From Siphonodentalium dalli (taxonomy: Eukaryota > Mollusca > Scaphopoda > Gadilida > Siphonodentaliidae), in NCBI GenBank assembly GCA_032622095.1, contig CP136067.1:59747899-59811898 (forward strand): a DNA stretch of 64,000 nucleotides, given 5' to 3'. A program made the translations under genes and the position numbers. Below the pieces are notes generated by a model. It was not told where the DNA came from. It saw only the letters and a list, made by a program, of their open reading frames with translations, and made no database searches. Every line of letters begins with the position of its first letter. Position 1 is the stretch's first letter. Positions 9,188 to 20,059 of this stretch are shown in pieces.

Positions 9188-9686
9188 GGCTTTTATGGCT
9201 ATATGATGGCAAATTGTGTCGCATTGGGTGTTGATGAACCAGTTTCATAATATTACTGATGATTTTCGAATTTTTTACTGATTATTATATCGGCCAATTT
9301 GAATTGTCATTTTAGCGTCCGAAATAATTATTTGTCGAGTTGCCAACATTGTTTTTTGGAATCAGATTACAAATTACATTTAGACACAACTGTCTAAACC
9401 ATTTGAAGGATATATTTCACTTTCTGCCATTTAAAGGCACGGGCGGCGTTCATTGCAGAAATATTTATAAATTGGGTTAAATGTCAAACACGTTCACTTT
9501 AAATTACCACATCTGTTCTGTGTATAGTGTCTCTTGTCACAATTCGTTCGAAAGTACGGAAATGCACAATATTCAAACGTCTTAGAACAATATATAACAG
9601 TAAACGAAAATCCAGACTTTGTTCTGATGGCGGCCATTTTGAATTGTCATTTTAGGTCAGAAATAATTATTTGTCGAGTTATAAAA
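9134..9686 (-). repeat. Right arm of the long inverted repeat
   Basis: Reverse complement of 1976-2436, extending further out to 'atttgtcgagtt' at 9685. It contains the 'aatggccgccat' module in inverted orientation twice. It starts within the last codons of copy B, so the 3' end of the gene is inside the repeat. Confidence 0.7.
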
Positions 9687-9689
9687 AAA

Positions 9690-9844
9690 ATATTAAGTTT
9701 ATTACTTCATCTTGACGATTGACACTACTTTTCAGGAGGCCCCATATTGAAAAAATAGAACCAATAATGCCCGATATAACTCATTTTTTGTTTCAGTGAG
9801 GTCTATATTAGTATAGTATGCTGTGTAGTACACATATACATATA
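9690..9844. other. Spacer, nothing recognised
   Basis: Short AT-rich spacer between the nuclease-like element and the fold-back element. Confidence 0.4.
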
Positions 9845-10908
9845 TATAGGAAACAGGGAGCTAAATGTGTTCCAGAATCGGGGAGCGAGTGCACCGTGGA
9901 ATGAGATGAAGGTAACTGAAGAATGGCCTTCACCTGATACATGTGGCACGTTATTAAAGGATTAAATCTTGTTTATTTGATTTGTACATCATATCTAACT
10001 AATTTAATCTGGTGAATTAATGGGGTAATGGATTTTTGTGAGCGGGAAATTTATTTAACTAGCTGCTGTAGTTCTGAGTTTTTCCATATAAAATTTGGCT
10101 GTGTGATAACCATGTCGTACGCAAGGGGACTTATTTTAAAAATTAAGCAAATGACCTATGATTTTTTTTGCATTTTCGTGATCAACTGGTGTCAATCTAG
10201 CTGGGTAAACATCACTGTCCAGAGTGGCCTGCATGCTTCAATTCAGTGAATTTGGCCGAAACGTTAACACTGTCGTCTATGCATCATGCATGGGAAACCA
10301 TTTAGTTCAGTGATTCCACGTGTCAACAATTAACAGACGGTCAATATTAATCAATGGGAAAGAACTCTATCGTGAAAATAATTGTCAATAGAGGAAAACA
10401 AATTTATATCGATGGTATGGAAATTAATGGATGTCGCTATAGGAATCACTGAACTAAATGGTTTCCCATAGGCGACAGTGTTAACGTTTCGGACAAAATC
10501 ACTGAATTGAAGCCTGCAGGCCATACCAGTGATGTTTACCCAGCTAGATTGACACCAGTTGATCACGAAAATTCAAGTAAAATCATAGGTCATGTGTTTA
10601 CTTTTTAAAATAAATCCCCAAGTGTACGACAGGGCTATCCCACAGCCAAATTTGATCTGGAAAAACCCAGATCTACAGCAGCTAGTTAAATACATTTCCC
10701 GCTCACAAAAATCCATTCCCCCATTCACTCACCAGTTAAAATTATTTAGATATTATGTACAAATCAAATAAACGCGATGTCATCCTTTAATAACGTGTCG
10801 CATGTATCAGGTGAGGGTCATTCTTCAGTTACCTTCACCTTTAGCATTCCACGGTGTACTCGCTCCCCGACTCTAGAACACATTTAGCTCCCTGATTCCT
10901 ATATATGG
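9845..10908. mobile_element. Fold-back (long inverted repeat) element, about 1.06 kb
   Basis: The arms 9845-10318 and 10441-10908 are diverged reverse complements: 'gggagctaaatgtgttc' at the left is matched by 'gaacacatttagctccc' at the right, and 'ccatttagttcagtgattcc' is matched near 10450. The loop is about 120 bp. The flanks are TATATA-like on both sides, so a TA-type target duplication is possible but cannot be proven. The ORFs inside are not coding: both arms carry stops at matching places. Confidence 0.8.
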
Positions 10909-11062
10909 CGTTTGATATGATGTAGTGTGAGATAAAAACTCTATCGTAGAGTTATGAACACGTGGAACAAGTTCTCTCAATACAACTTTGTTTGTAATTG
11001 TAACTAAGTGATCTTTGACCCAGCTGCATTCTATCGGACGTATTAATGGACGATTGACATTA

Positions 11063-11152
11063 ACTTTTGGTGAGAGTCGGCATTGACATTGGTATTCAGG
11101 TCCATAATGGACCTGAATACCAATGTCAATGCCGAATCTCACCAAAATTTAA
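11063..11152. repeat. Near-perfect hairpin
   Basis: About 40 bp arms around 'ggtccataatggacc' (centre near 11106). 'ttggtgagagtcggcattga' is mirrored by 'tcaatgccgaatctcaccaa'. It lies between the fold-back element and a TATA-like/AATAAA-containing stretch at 11225-11320. Confidence 0.85.
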
Positions 11153-11159
11153 TGTCAGG

Positions 11160-13330
11160 TTGATAACTAATTATGTAGTAATGTTGGTAGAAATCATGCT
11201 GATGACATGCACGACATGCACTACTTTATATAAGGCAGAGAACCGAGTTATTCGCAGAGAATCGAGCACTCTGTAGAGAATCGGAGCCAACGGCAGAACA
11301 TCGGAGTCTGAAAATAAAAACACGATTTCGGTATATTTCGGGATTAGTTTTTAACTTCTTTTTGTTACAAACACACACTGATGGCCAGTGACTATAATTT
11401 TAGGATAGCGCTATGAAATATTCTAAGCAGGAAACCCGAACTTTAAGGACGTAAATCATTGGCTTGACTTGCGTTGCAGTGACCGATGCATCATTCAAAT
11501 GCATTTTTTTTGGATATGTTAGGGGGGGGGGCGCACGTTTTGCATAAATCCAGCCAAAATTTGCAAGATATTTTCTACAAAGAATTTCACACATCATCAT
11601 CTTTATTCTATGTAGAATCTGAGCAATTATTAATAGACAACAAGAACAATGGATTTTAATACATTTGAGAGGTTGAAAATATTATTTATTTTTTGCCCCT
11701 TTCGGTACCAAGAACTGCTAAAATAATTAATAATTTCACACAAAACTCCAATCACCAAATAGCTCACTGTCTTGGCTCTATGAGAGGGAGCTTCATTTGT
11801 ATCATAATGTTGAGTTAGATTTTTAATTGCATAATATAGCATCATACCCCATATATTATAATGAAGAATAAAGCAGTCACAACTATTGATATGCAGTGTG
11901 GTCCACTCAAGCAGGGAGCAATCAACATGAATTAGGCCACAGTGTTAAGAGATATGGTGGTCAGCTTTATCTTGGTTATGAACACATGACCCACAACTCA
12001 TCTCAGCCCAATTGTTCATTGATCAACAGGCATGACATGACAATCCTCAAACACAGAACATTATTTATGGTTAGTTTCCTTTCTAATGAAAATAATGAAT
12101 GAGTGTTTCTCTCATATGATATTTATGAAACGAGTCTAAGAATTTTCAGTTTTCTCGAGCCTCCGGTATCATATGACACCTATAAATTGATTATGATGTC
12201 CAAAACGCACACAAATCAATAAATAGCTATATGACATCGGCAGCGAAATGTTAATGTGACGTCACATCATTGCACCGGAAGCCCAATTACACCTGAAATA
12301 ATATGCACGCGAAGATATACATGTAGTGCGCTTATTCTGTTCTCAGTTTGTGACATTATATCGTATGTTTATTAGATAAATACGAATTACATATTCTATT
12401 TATCGTATAACAATGTCCAAAACTATATATTTCAAGATTATAATTGCGAGAATTTCGGCATCGCGTTGATTGACGCGCACGAATTTGACCTGCATTTAGT
12501 TAGAGATGCGGCTCGGCTAAGGCTGCCATTCAGCCAATCAGAACACACTTTTTGTCAACAAACCAATCAAATTATCGGAAGGTGACATAAACTAGTAGTT
12601 CATATGAAATTGATTTATGACATACTTTCCAATGTAAATAATGATTGAGTCATATGATAAAATGGATGTATGAGCTGCACTTTTGAAAAAAAAATATTTT
12701 ACAGAAGTTCTTGGTACTTGAAAACAGTGAAATTTTAAATCTTTCATGCCGTAAAAGTAAAATAAATGAGATTATAATATCCAATTGGTCGATGGTTCTT
12801 AAATATTGCGTCACAATAATCGCTTGTACCAAATTTCAGAAAGAAATTCCAACCAGATTTTGAGAAAATTTATTTTGAAATACCAGGAAATTTGGCAAAA
12901 CGTGCGTCTGACCCTTAATCTACAGTGTTACCCGCCTCGAATGGGTGCAGGACTTTCGGCACATGGGCGTTTCGGCACCTAGTTTTCAGGACGTTTCGGT
13001 GTGGGTTTTCGTGTCCAATGCAGACCGACTATTCGTTTGGTGTGGTTATATTGGCGATGGGAACTATAAAATGTGTAAACGATTCGTTGATATATGTCCA
13101 GGGACATGGCGACAGCAGGTTGGTGTGTTACCCCCAACTCTGGCCAAACTTGTAAACTTTTGGAAATAAATGCCTGAGACAACAGTATAGTTGGAAAATT
13201 CACAGTTGAATTTGTTATGATAGTTTGATATTTAAAGCACTATTAAGAGTAAATTTGAATTGGCAATACATTTAAAACATAGATTGGAAAGTTCCATGCT
13301 ACAGTTGGAACAGTTTGAGGTACCAGTTGG
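11160..13330. other. Long stretch without supported genes
   Basis: AT-rich, with only short ORFs that overlap on both strands. It includes a G10 run (11521) and a 'tatataaggcagag ... aataaa' segment at 11228-11320 that could be an LTR end or a weak promoter/polyadenylation pair. Near 13280-13335 the word 'agttggaa' recurs and leads into the minisatellite. Confidence 0.4.
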
Positions 13331-13462
13331 AAAATTCAAACCCAAAGGGGACGTCAATGAAAATTCAAACTCAATGGGGGCGCCAATGAAAATTCAAACC
13401 CAATGGTGGCGTCAATGAAAATGCAAACCCAATGGGGGCGCCAATGGAAATTCAAACCCAAT
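13331..13462 (+). repeat. 30 bp minisatellite, block 1
   Basis: About four copies of a 30 bp unit, consensus CCCAATGGGGGCGTCAATGA then AAATTCAAAC. It ends in CAAT against element A1. Confidence 0.9.
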
Positions 13463-13899
13463 GGTTACACTGGTGTAAATGTTTATCATAGGCCTCAATG
13501 CTAACGTTTTAGCGTATACTGTTGGCAATATAAATGTTGGGTCCAAAATTTTCTTTAAATCTGAAAAATTGACATTTGGGGAAGCTTTTTACGTAAAAAA
13601 AATCATGTCTGTCTAGCAGGGAATTCGCCTTTAAATCTTGTGTCTTCGCAACTAGTGTCAGAACCGCATAAAAAATGCTGTCATATTTTAGACCACACCA
13701 AAAAATTCAAACTTCACTACAAAGGGTTAATTAATTCCTGTGCCAATGGCTATTTTACCTATGGGAAATCATAGGGAAGAGGTGTGATGACTTTTTTTAT
13801 GCAAAAAGCACACAAGGCTATTGACCAATCAGGGCCCAGTGTCTATTTTATTCTCTCCTAAATATTACTCCCGCATACCCTATTTACACCAGTGTAACC
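13463..13899 (+). mobile_element. Element A, solo copy A1 (437 bp)
   Basis: It is bounded by GGTTACACTGGTGTAAAT and its inverted form ATTTACACCAGTGTAACC, flanked by CAAT on both sides (13459-13462 and 13900-13903), a 4 bp target duplication. The interior is non-coding. The termini contain the near-palindrome TTACAC-TG-GTGTAA. Size, inverted ends and no ORF fit a MITE. The superfamily cannot be named from the sequence alone. Confidence 0.85.
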
Positions 13900-13903
13900 C
13901 AAT

Positions 13904-13961
13904 GAAGGCGGCAAGGAAAATTAAAACCCAATGGGGGCGCCAATGAAAATTCAAACACAAT
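13904..13961 (+). repeat. 30 bp minisatellite, block 2
   Basis: A variant unit (caatgaaggcggcaagg) followed by two standard 30 bp units. The same variant follows A3 and A4, so unit plus A was duplicated as a block. Confidence 0.85.
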
Positions 13962-14409
13962 GGTTACACTGGTGTAAATGTTTATCATAGGCCTCAATGC
14001 TAACGTTTTAGCGTATACTGTTGGCAATATAAATGTTGGGTCCAAAATTTTCTTTAAATCTGAAAAATTGACATTTGGGAAAACTTTTTACACACAAACA
14101 TCATGTCTGTCTAGCAGGGAATTCGCCTTTAAATCTTGTGTCTTCGCAACTAGTGTCAGATCGCATAAAAAAATGCTGTCATATTTTAGACCACACCAAA
14201 AAATTCAAACTTCACTACAAAGGGTTAATTAATTCCTGTGCCAATGGTTATTTTCCCTATGTGAAATCATAGGGAAGAGGTGTGATGATTTTTTTATGCG
14301 AAAAGCACACGAGGCTATTGACCAATTAGGGCCCAGTGTCTATTTTATTCTCTCCTATATATAGCATCCGCTAGATGTCACTCCGTACCCTATTTACACC
14401 AGTGTAACC
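13962..14409 (+). mobile_element. Element A, copy A2, left part of an A-B-A composite
   Basis: Same termini as A1. CAAT precedes it (13958-13961). Its right half reads 'ctatatatagcatccgctag', closer to the tandem-array version of A than to A1. It is followed directly by TAAAGCG, the end of module B. Confidence 0.85.
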
Positions 14410-15915
14410 TAAAGCGATAGCCCGCTTTTTCGCAGAATAATTGTAACTCCCTACATTTCTTCAGAATTGCCCATCAATGGAAAAAATGTGTTCAAAAACA
14501 ATATCACTTCTGTGGTTCTTTATTTATCACACACAAATTAACCCCACCCCTTTAACACATTATTCATCAAAAAAGCACAATTGTCCACGTCAAGTCATGT
14601 TCAGGCCCCATTTTCACACAGTTTTTGGGGTCTGGTGTTGCAAACTTGGATCAGCTATGTAAGACTGTACAAGATTCTTTCCATGAGAGAACTTCTGATG
14701 ATGTGAGGTCATTGAGTCCCGGGGCCTGTACTATAGATTTACAATTGCCGTGTTTGAACAGGTGTACAAGGTTATGTGGGGCACACAGAAGGTGTCGATT
14801 ACCATAGACCTCCACTCTTATTCTTACAGTGAAAAGGCGACTTCTTGCAACGTCTCGTTTACATGCATGGTGACCAATAAAATAATATGTTTACCACATG
14901 TGACTTGATTGACCAATGAAAAAAAATATTCCTCGGAGACACTCATTGATATGTTATCGCTAGTGCATGGGTAATCCGTGTTCAATTGTATTAGTGGTAA
15001 TCGATATCCTTTAAATAATCGCTCAGTGAGTACGCCGCAACCGTTCGTGCATTGTGTTATATGTCATCAATTGTTATCGTCTGTTCCAACAATTCAAGTT
15101 TTAAGATGTATTTCAACTTCTAGTTGGGTTGTCATGCAAAATCGCTGGAGTATTATATTGAATACCATTCTGATCAAACCCAATCACCCATCGGTAATGA
15201 GCACACGGGTATAATCTACTCTATTACAATACAGTGGTCTATTGCACTTCACGCCTCCTGTGTACCCCCCATAACCTTGTATACCTGTTCAAACACGGCA
15301 ATTGTAAATCTATAGTACAGGCCCCAGATCTGATCAGCTGAGCATCAAGCACATGACTTTATCAGCACATGGAATACTAAACTATGGCATTTTCAGGTCT
15401 GCAAATGTGGTCCAAGATAACTGGATGTGGGTGTATATTGAATTAGTCGAACAAAGATATGCTCTGTTTGAACTACTGAAGCTTGTTTTTATATGTGTCC
15501 AAGTTTTAGTGCTATTAACCTTCAAATGGCCATACCCACCAGTGAAAATGACACACTTTTATGATATATCTGTATATCGCTGGCTATAAAATCCAAAATA
15601 CTTGTTAGATTAGCTTATAACAATAATTGATAATTGTGCCATTGACATGCTCATGTTATGGGTCATTTGCAATATCATGTGACAATTACCACCTTGAAAA
15701 AAATTGGAATTACCTTGAAAAATTGGCATTTTTTATGAAAAATCATACTATTTTTTTGGCCGATGCAAGTGAAAGAAGACATCAGCAGCAAGAATAGCCA
15801 CACCATGCATGAGAGATTCAATGGACTGACAGACCAAGCTGTGAAAAATGCATTAAAATACTCTAAAGTGACTCCCAGGAATCAAAAATGCCAAAAAGAT
15901 CATTTCCCCCCTTTA
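14410..15915 (+). mobile_element. Module B, copy enlarged by a nested insertion
   Basis: Apart from 14720-15325 this matches the reverse complement of module B in the 23.4-51.6 kb array (about 900 bp), from 'taaagcgatagcccgc' to 'ccccctttagg'. It always sits between two A copies. It contains small open frames (14477-14662; 15353-15589) that also exist in the array, but the differences between copies are mostly amino-acid changing, so I see no sign of protein-level constraint. Confidence 0.8.
14720..15325. mobile_element. Nested 606 bp element with about 65 bp terminal inverted repeats
   Basis: The ends are GGGGCCTGTACTATAGATTT and its complement, with matching arms to about 14783 and from about 15261. 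The uninterrupted site exists in every array unit ('gagtcc' joined to 'agatctgatcagc' on that strand), which fixes the boundaries to within a base or two. Little or no target duplication is visible. No transposase; a MITE by structure. Confidence 0.85.
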
Positions 15916-16357
15916 GGTTACACTGGTGTCAATGTTTTCCATAGGTCTCAGTGCTAACGTTTTAGCGTATACTGTTGGCAATATAAATGTTGGGTTGGGT
16001 CCAAAATTTTCTTTAAATCTGAAAAATTGACATTTGGGGAAGCTTTTTACGTAAAAAAAATCATGTCTGTCTAGCAGGGAATTCGCCTTTAAATCTTGTG
16101 TCTTCGCAACTAGTGTCAGAACCGCATAAAAAATGCTGTCATATTTTAGACCACACCAAAAAATTCAAACTTCACTACAAAGGGTTAATTAATTCCTGTG
16201 CCAATGGCTATTTTACCTATGGGGAATCATAGGGAAGAGGTGTGATGATTTTTTTTATGCAAAAAGCACACAAGGCTATTGACCAATCAGGGCCCAGTGT
16301 CTATTTTATTCTCTCCTAAATATTACTCCCGCATACCCTATTTACACCAGTGTAACC
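15916..16357 (+). mobile_element. Element A, copy A3, right part of the A-B-A composite
   Basis: The left end joins B ('ccctttaGGTTACACTGG'); the right end is followed by CAAT (16358-16361). The composite 13962-16357 is thus flanked by CAAT on both sides, as a solo A is. Confidence 0.85.
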
Positions 16358-16826
16358 CAATGAAGGCGGCAAGGAAAATTAAAACCCAATGGGGGCGCCA
16401 ATGAAAATTCAAACACAATGGGGGCGCCAATAAAAATTCAAACCCAATGGGGGCGCCAATGAAAATTCAAACCCAATGGGGACGCCAATGAAAATTCAAA
16501 CGCAATGGGGGCGCCAATGAAAATTCAAACCCAATCGGTGCGCCAATTAAAATTCAAACCCAATTTGGGGCGCGAATGAAAATTCACACCCAATGGGGGC
16601 GCCAATGAAAATTCAAACTTAATGGGGGCGTCAATGAAAATTCAAACCCAATGGGGGCGTCAATGAAAATTCAAACCCAAAGGGGGCGTCAACGAAAATT
16701 CAAACCCAATGGGGGAGTCAATGAAAATTCAAACCCAATGGGGGCGTCAATGAAAATTCAAACCCAAAGGGGGCGTCAATGAAAATGCAAACCCAATGGG
16801 GGCGCCAATGGAAATTCAAACCCAAT
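16358..16826 (+). repeat. 30 bp minisatellite, block 3
   Basis: About 15 units of the CCCAATGGGGGCG(T/C)CAATG repeat with variants at the 12th-14th bases. Ends in CAAT against A4. Confidence 0.9.
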
Positions 16827-17259
16827 GGTTACACTGGTGTAAATGTTTATCATAGGCCTCAATGCTAACGTTTTAGCGTATACTGTTGGCAATATAAATG
16901 TTGGGTCCAAATTTTTCGTTAAATCTGAAAAATTGACATTTGGGGAAGCTTTTTACGTAAAAAAAATCATGTCTGTCTAGCAGGGAATTCGCCTTTAAAT
17001 CTTGTGTCTTCGCAAAAAGTGTCAGAACCGCATAAAAAATGCTGTCATATTTTAGACCACACCAAAAAATTCAGACTTCACTACAAAGGGTTAATTCCTG
17101 CGCCAATGGCTATTTTACCTATGGGAAATCATAGGGAAGAGGTGTGATGATTTTTTTTATGCAAAAAGCACACAAGGCTATTGACCAATCAGGGCCCAGT
17201 GTCTATTTTATTCTCTCCTAAATATTACTCCCGCATACCCTATTTACACCAGTGTAACC
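16827..17259 (+). mobile_element. Element A, solo copy A4
   Basis: Same termini and CAAT flanks as A1 (16823-16826; 17260-17263). Very similar to A1 and A3, including the following minisatellite variant, so it is probably a segmental copy rather than an independent insertion. Confidence 0.85.
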
Positions 17260-17880
17260 CAATGAAGGCGGCAAGGAAAATTAAAACCCAATGGGGGCGC
17301 CAATGAAAATTCAAACACAATGGGGGCGCCAATAAAAATTCAAACCCAATGGGGGCGCCAATGAAAATTCAAACCCAATGGGGACGCCAATGAAAATTCA
17401 AACGCAATGGGGGCGCCAATTAAAATTCAAACCCAATTTGGGGCGCGAATGAAAATTCACACCCAATGGGGGCGCCAATGAAAATTCAAACTTAATGGGG
17501 GCGTCAATGAAAATTCAAACCCAATGGGGGCGTCAATGAAAATTCAAACCCAAAGGGGGCGTCAAAGAAAATTCAAACCCAATGGGGGAGTCAATGAAAA
17601 TTCAAACCCAATGGGGGCGTCAATGAAAATTCAAACCCAAAGGTGGCGTCAAAGAAAATTCAAACCCAATGGGGGCGTCAATGAAAATTCAAACGCAATG
17701 GGGGCGTCAATGAAAATTCAAACCCAAAGGGGGCGTCAAAGAAAATTCAAACCAAATGTGGGGGGGGGGGGGGGGGGGGGTCAATGAAAATTCAAACGCA
17801 ATTGGGGCGTCAATAAAAATTCATACCCAATGGGGGCGTCAATGAAAATTCAAACCCAATGGGGGCAGCAATGAAAATTC
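17260..17880 (+). repeat. 30 bp minisatellite, block 4, with a long G run
   Basis: About 19 units. Near 17758-17780 one unit is replaced by a run of about 20 G. Because 30 is divisible by 3, the array stays open in several frames (for example 17524-17787); these frames are not evidence for a protein. Confidence 0.9.
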
Positions 17881-18106
17881 TCGGATTTGGAAATTTCGGT
17901 CTGCTTTGGGTTGGGGGGGGGGAGTAGGATACTCCAAAGTAGACACCCCACACGAAAACCCTGTAGCCACGTCCCTGGACGGGGCTGTTCCCAACCAAAT
18001 GCAGACATGGCAGTTAAGTAAAGCATGCGTTATATATACGGAGTTCATTATATTCTCAATTATATGTGCATATTCATGACAATTTAGTCAAAAATTATTT
18101 TCTGAA

Positions 18107-19308
18107 TCATCTATCAAACACATCAGATGATGATCTAGACGCACAAGTACCAGTCTGTGTGGTGTCCTGGTCACTTTCAAAGCCACTCTCTACGACCGTG
18201 GATGGTAAAGAAGTACTTCCGATGAGATCGATAGAAACCTTATCAGATTCCGCCAACACTCGAGAATCCTCGGCCGTCTTCTGAGTTTTTTGTTTACAAA
18301 GATTTGAAGTCCCCAATTGTTTGCTTCCGTCAGAAAATACAGACAACCTTGCAGATATTGGAGGGCGGGGTGGTATTTTAGGTAGCATTGCCGCCGTTAC
18401 GTCTCCAGCATCGGCCCGACAAATGCGAGGTGGCTTGTCCGGCCCGTACGTGACGGCAGCCATGGATAGCTTGGTCTTTGGTCGACGCTTAATGTTCGGA
18501 AAGTACATCTCTTCCTTTAACATGTTTACACTTTGCTGTAGAACCGCAAACTTCCTCTTCCATTCCTCCTTTATCTCTTGTAAGTATGTGGTTAGATACT
18601 CTATTTCGATGGTTCTTTTGTAGTTTTGAAGTATCATACGGTCAGTGTCTAACTCTTCCGCCGTCTTCCCCTTTCGTCTGTCTATTTGTTTTTGTATTTT
18701 CTCTTTTAGAACACGAATTTCTTCTGATAACATCTCGCATTGAACTTTTCCCGAAACCTGAATGTTCAGTCCATCACTTTGTGCATCAAGGAGTACCTAA
18801 AATAACAGTACACAAAATTACGCTCACTGAGGTTAGTTTTAATGCATGCAGTCATTGTAATTTATGTGGTTAATATATACGTCGTATTTGAATGCTTTAA
18901 CGGGATATGATATAACATGTATTACCAATGATTGAGAATTATGCTTTTCAAACTATTTACCTGTTTTTTTGTTTCATCGACCTTCTCTGATATTTTCTTC
19001 TCATATTCAACTCGACGTTTATTCAGTGCCATCTGAACACTAGCCGATTTTAGTTCTAGAATGTTCTGTATTTCGAATCCCTCTTCTGTCAGCAATTTCC
19101 TCATCTCTTGTTGTATCCGGAGCTTCTCCTTTAATTCGTTTCTCTCTTTTCTCTGTCCACTCGTCCCGCTCAACTGTTCCCCGAGCGATTCTTTGAGGTT
19201 TTCTACCCGTCGATGCATATAAGGAATCACGTCCTTCATTCGGTGTATTTCGTTTTGAACTTTATTTTCTTCCTGTGTCGGTGATGTGGACAACAACTCC
19301 TCTGTCAT
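18107..19308 (-). CDS. Coiled-coil protein, two exons visible
   Basis: Minus-strand gene. Exon 19308-18961 encodes MTEELLSTSPTQEENK... to DETKKQ; a donor CAG/GTAAAT follows. A 164 bp intron ends in TTATTTTAG, and exon 18796-18107 continues in phase 0 (VLLDAQSDGLNIQVSGKVQC...) to a TGA. The joined product is 345 residues. Residues about 15-190 are rich in heptad-like E/K/L/Q patterns typical of a coiled coil (for example EIRVLKEKIQKQIDRRKGK, YLQEIKEEWKRKFAVLQQSV). Then come a basic patch (KRRPKTK), a proline-rich patch (LPKIPPRPPISAR) and a serine/acidic tail. I do not recognise the family. The ATG directly follows a pyrimidine-rich tract plus TAG, so it may be an internal exon starting there, with more exons upstream. 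Confidence 0.7.
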
Positions 19309-19472
19309 CTACGGGAGAGTAAATTAGTTCAATGGTCGGGTAAATATTTTCGTCCATATATGTACCTCGCAATAAAATCACCACATGTCGTATCCCAAAA
19401 ATTATATGCGGAACAGCTTGCCTATATAGTATATCTGCCGAAAATATACCTGATAGCGGACAGTGCGTTAGT

Positions 19473-19515
19473 CCGAGCGTTCAATCGTCCGAGTGTTTGA
19501 TAGTCCGGGGGTCCA
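19473..19515 (-). repeat. Short 16 bp tandem repeat, minus orientation
   Basis: Read on the minus strand: CGGACTATCAAACACT, CGGACGATTGAACGCT, CGGAC. Diverged copies of the unit at 19962-20057, in opposite orientation. Confidence 0.75.
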
Positions 19516-19961
19516 TTAGAAGGGCAGCGGGGTTTTCGGTCACACTCCCAACTTTTGGTAAAAATATTCAAATACAGATTGCACCCTTTGTGCATGTATA
19601 TGAACATATAAACTTATGACATTTCAAGCTTTTAAAACATGTCGCTTTCGAACGGTAATGGGCCATGAAATTCATGACCGCGCGCCTTCCAATACGCCAC
19701 TAGCGTTCATCTCCGGTTGTTATACGAGTTCACGTTTGAGGTGTTCGATTCTGGTTCAATATCGGTCTAAATGAAACTAACTTATGAGAAAGCAGAGGCA
19801 TGCATAATTAACTGTAATATTACAGTCGACTATTACTAGTCGATGTCATTTCGCATCCCTTGTAACGCAAAACGGGACAAGTGTGAAGAGCATATTAATA
19901 GATTTATAGCCAAAACTAATTGCAGCATGTTGGGGCTTATAGGTTTGTGGCCGACTTTCGA

Positions 19962-20057
19962 ACCCTCGGACTATCGAACCCTCGGACTATCGAACCCTCG
20001 GACTATCGAACCATCGGACTATCGAACCCTCGGACTATCGAACAATCGGACTATAGT
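19962..20057 (+). repeat. 16 bp tandem repeat, six copies
   Basis: Unit CTCGGACTATCGAACC repeated about six times with one-base variants. It lies upstream of the coiled-coil gene's first visible exon. Confidence 0.9.
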
Positions 20058-20059
20058 CT

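Noticed and set aside
10909-11392. A solo LTR between the fold-back element and 11392 (TGATATG... to ...TTACA, with a TATA-like word and AATAAA)
   Set aside because: I found no convincing TG...CA pair with a matching target duplication and no second copy.
12925-13169. Overlapping 74-76 aa plus-strand ORFs as an exon
   Set aside because: Two frames and the opposite strand are open over the same bases, with no splice signals or recognisable motif.
13331-17880. The evenly spaced 30 bp units as a CRISPR array
   Set aside because: Units are contiguous without unique spacers and the window is eukaryotic; a minisatellite explains them.
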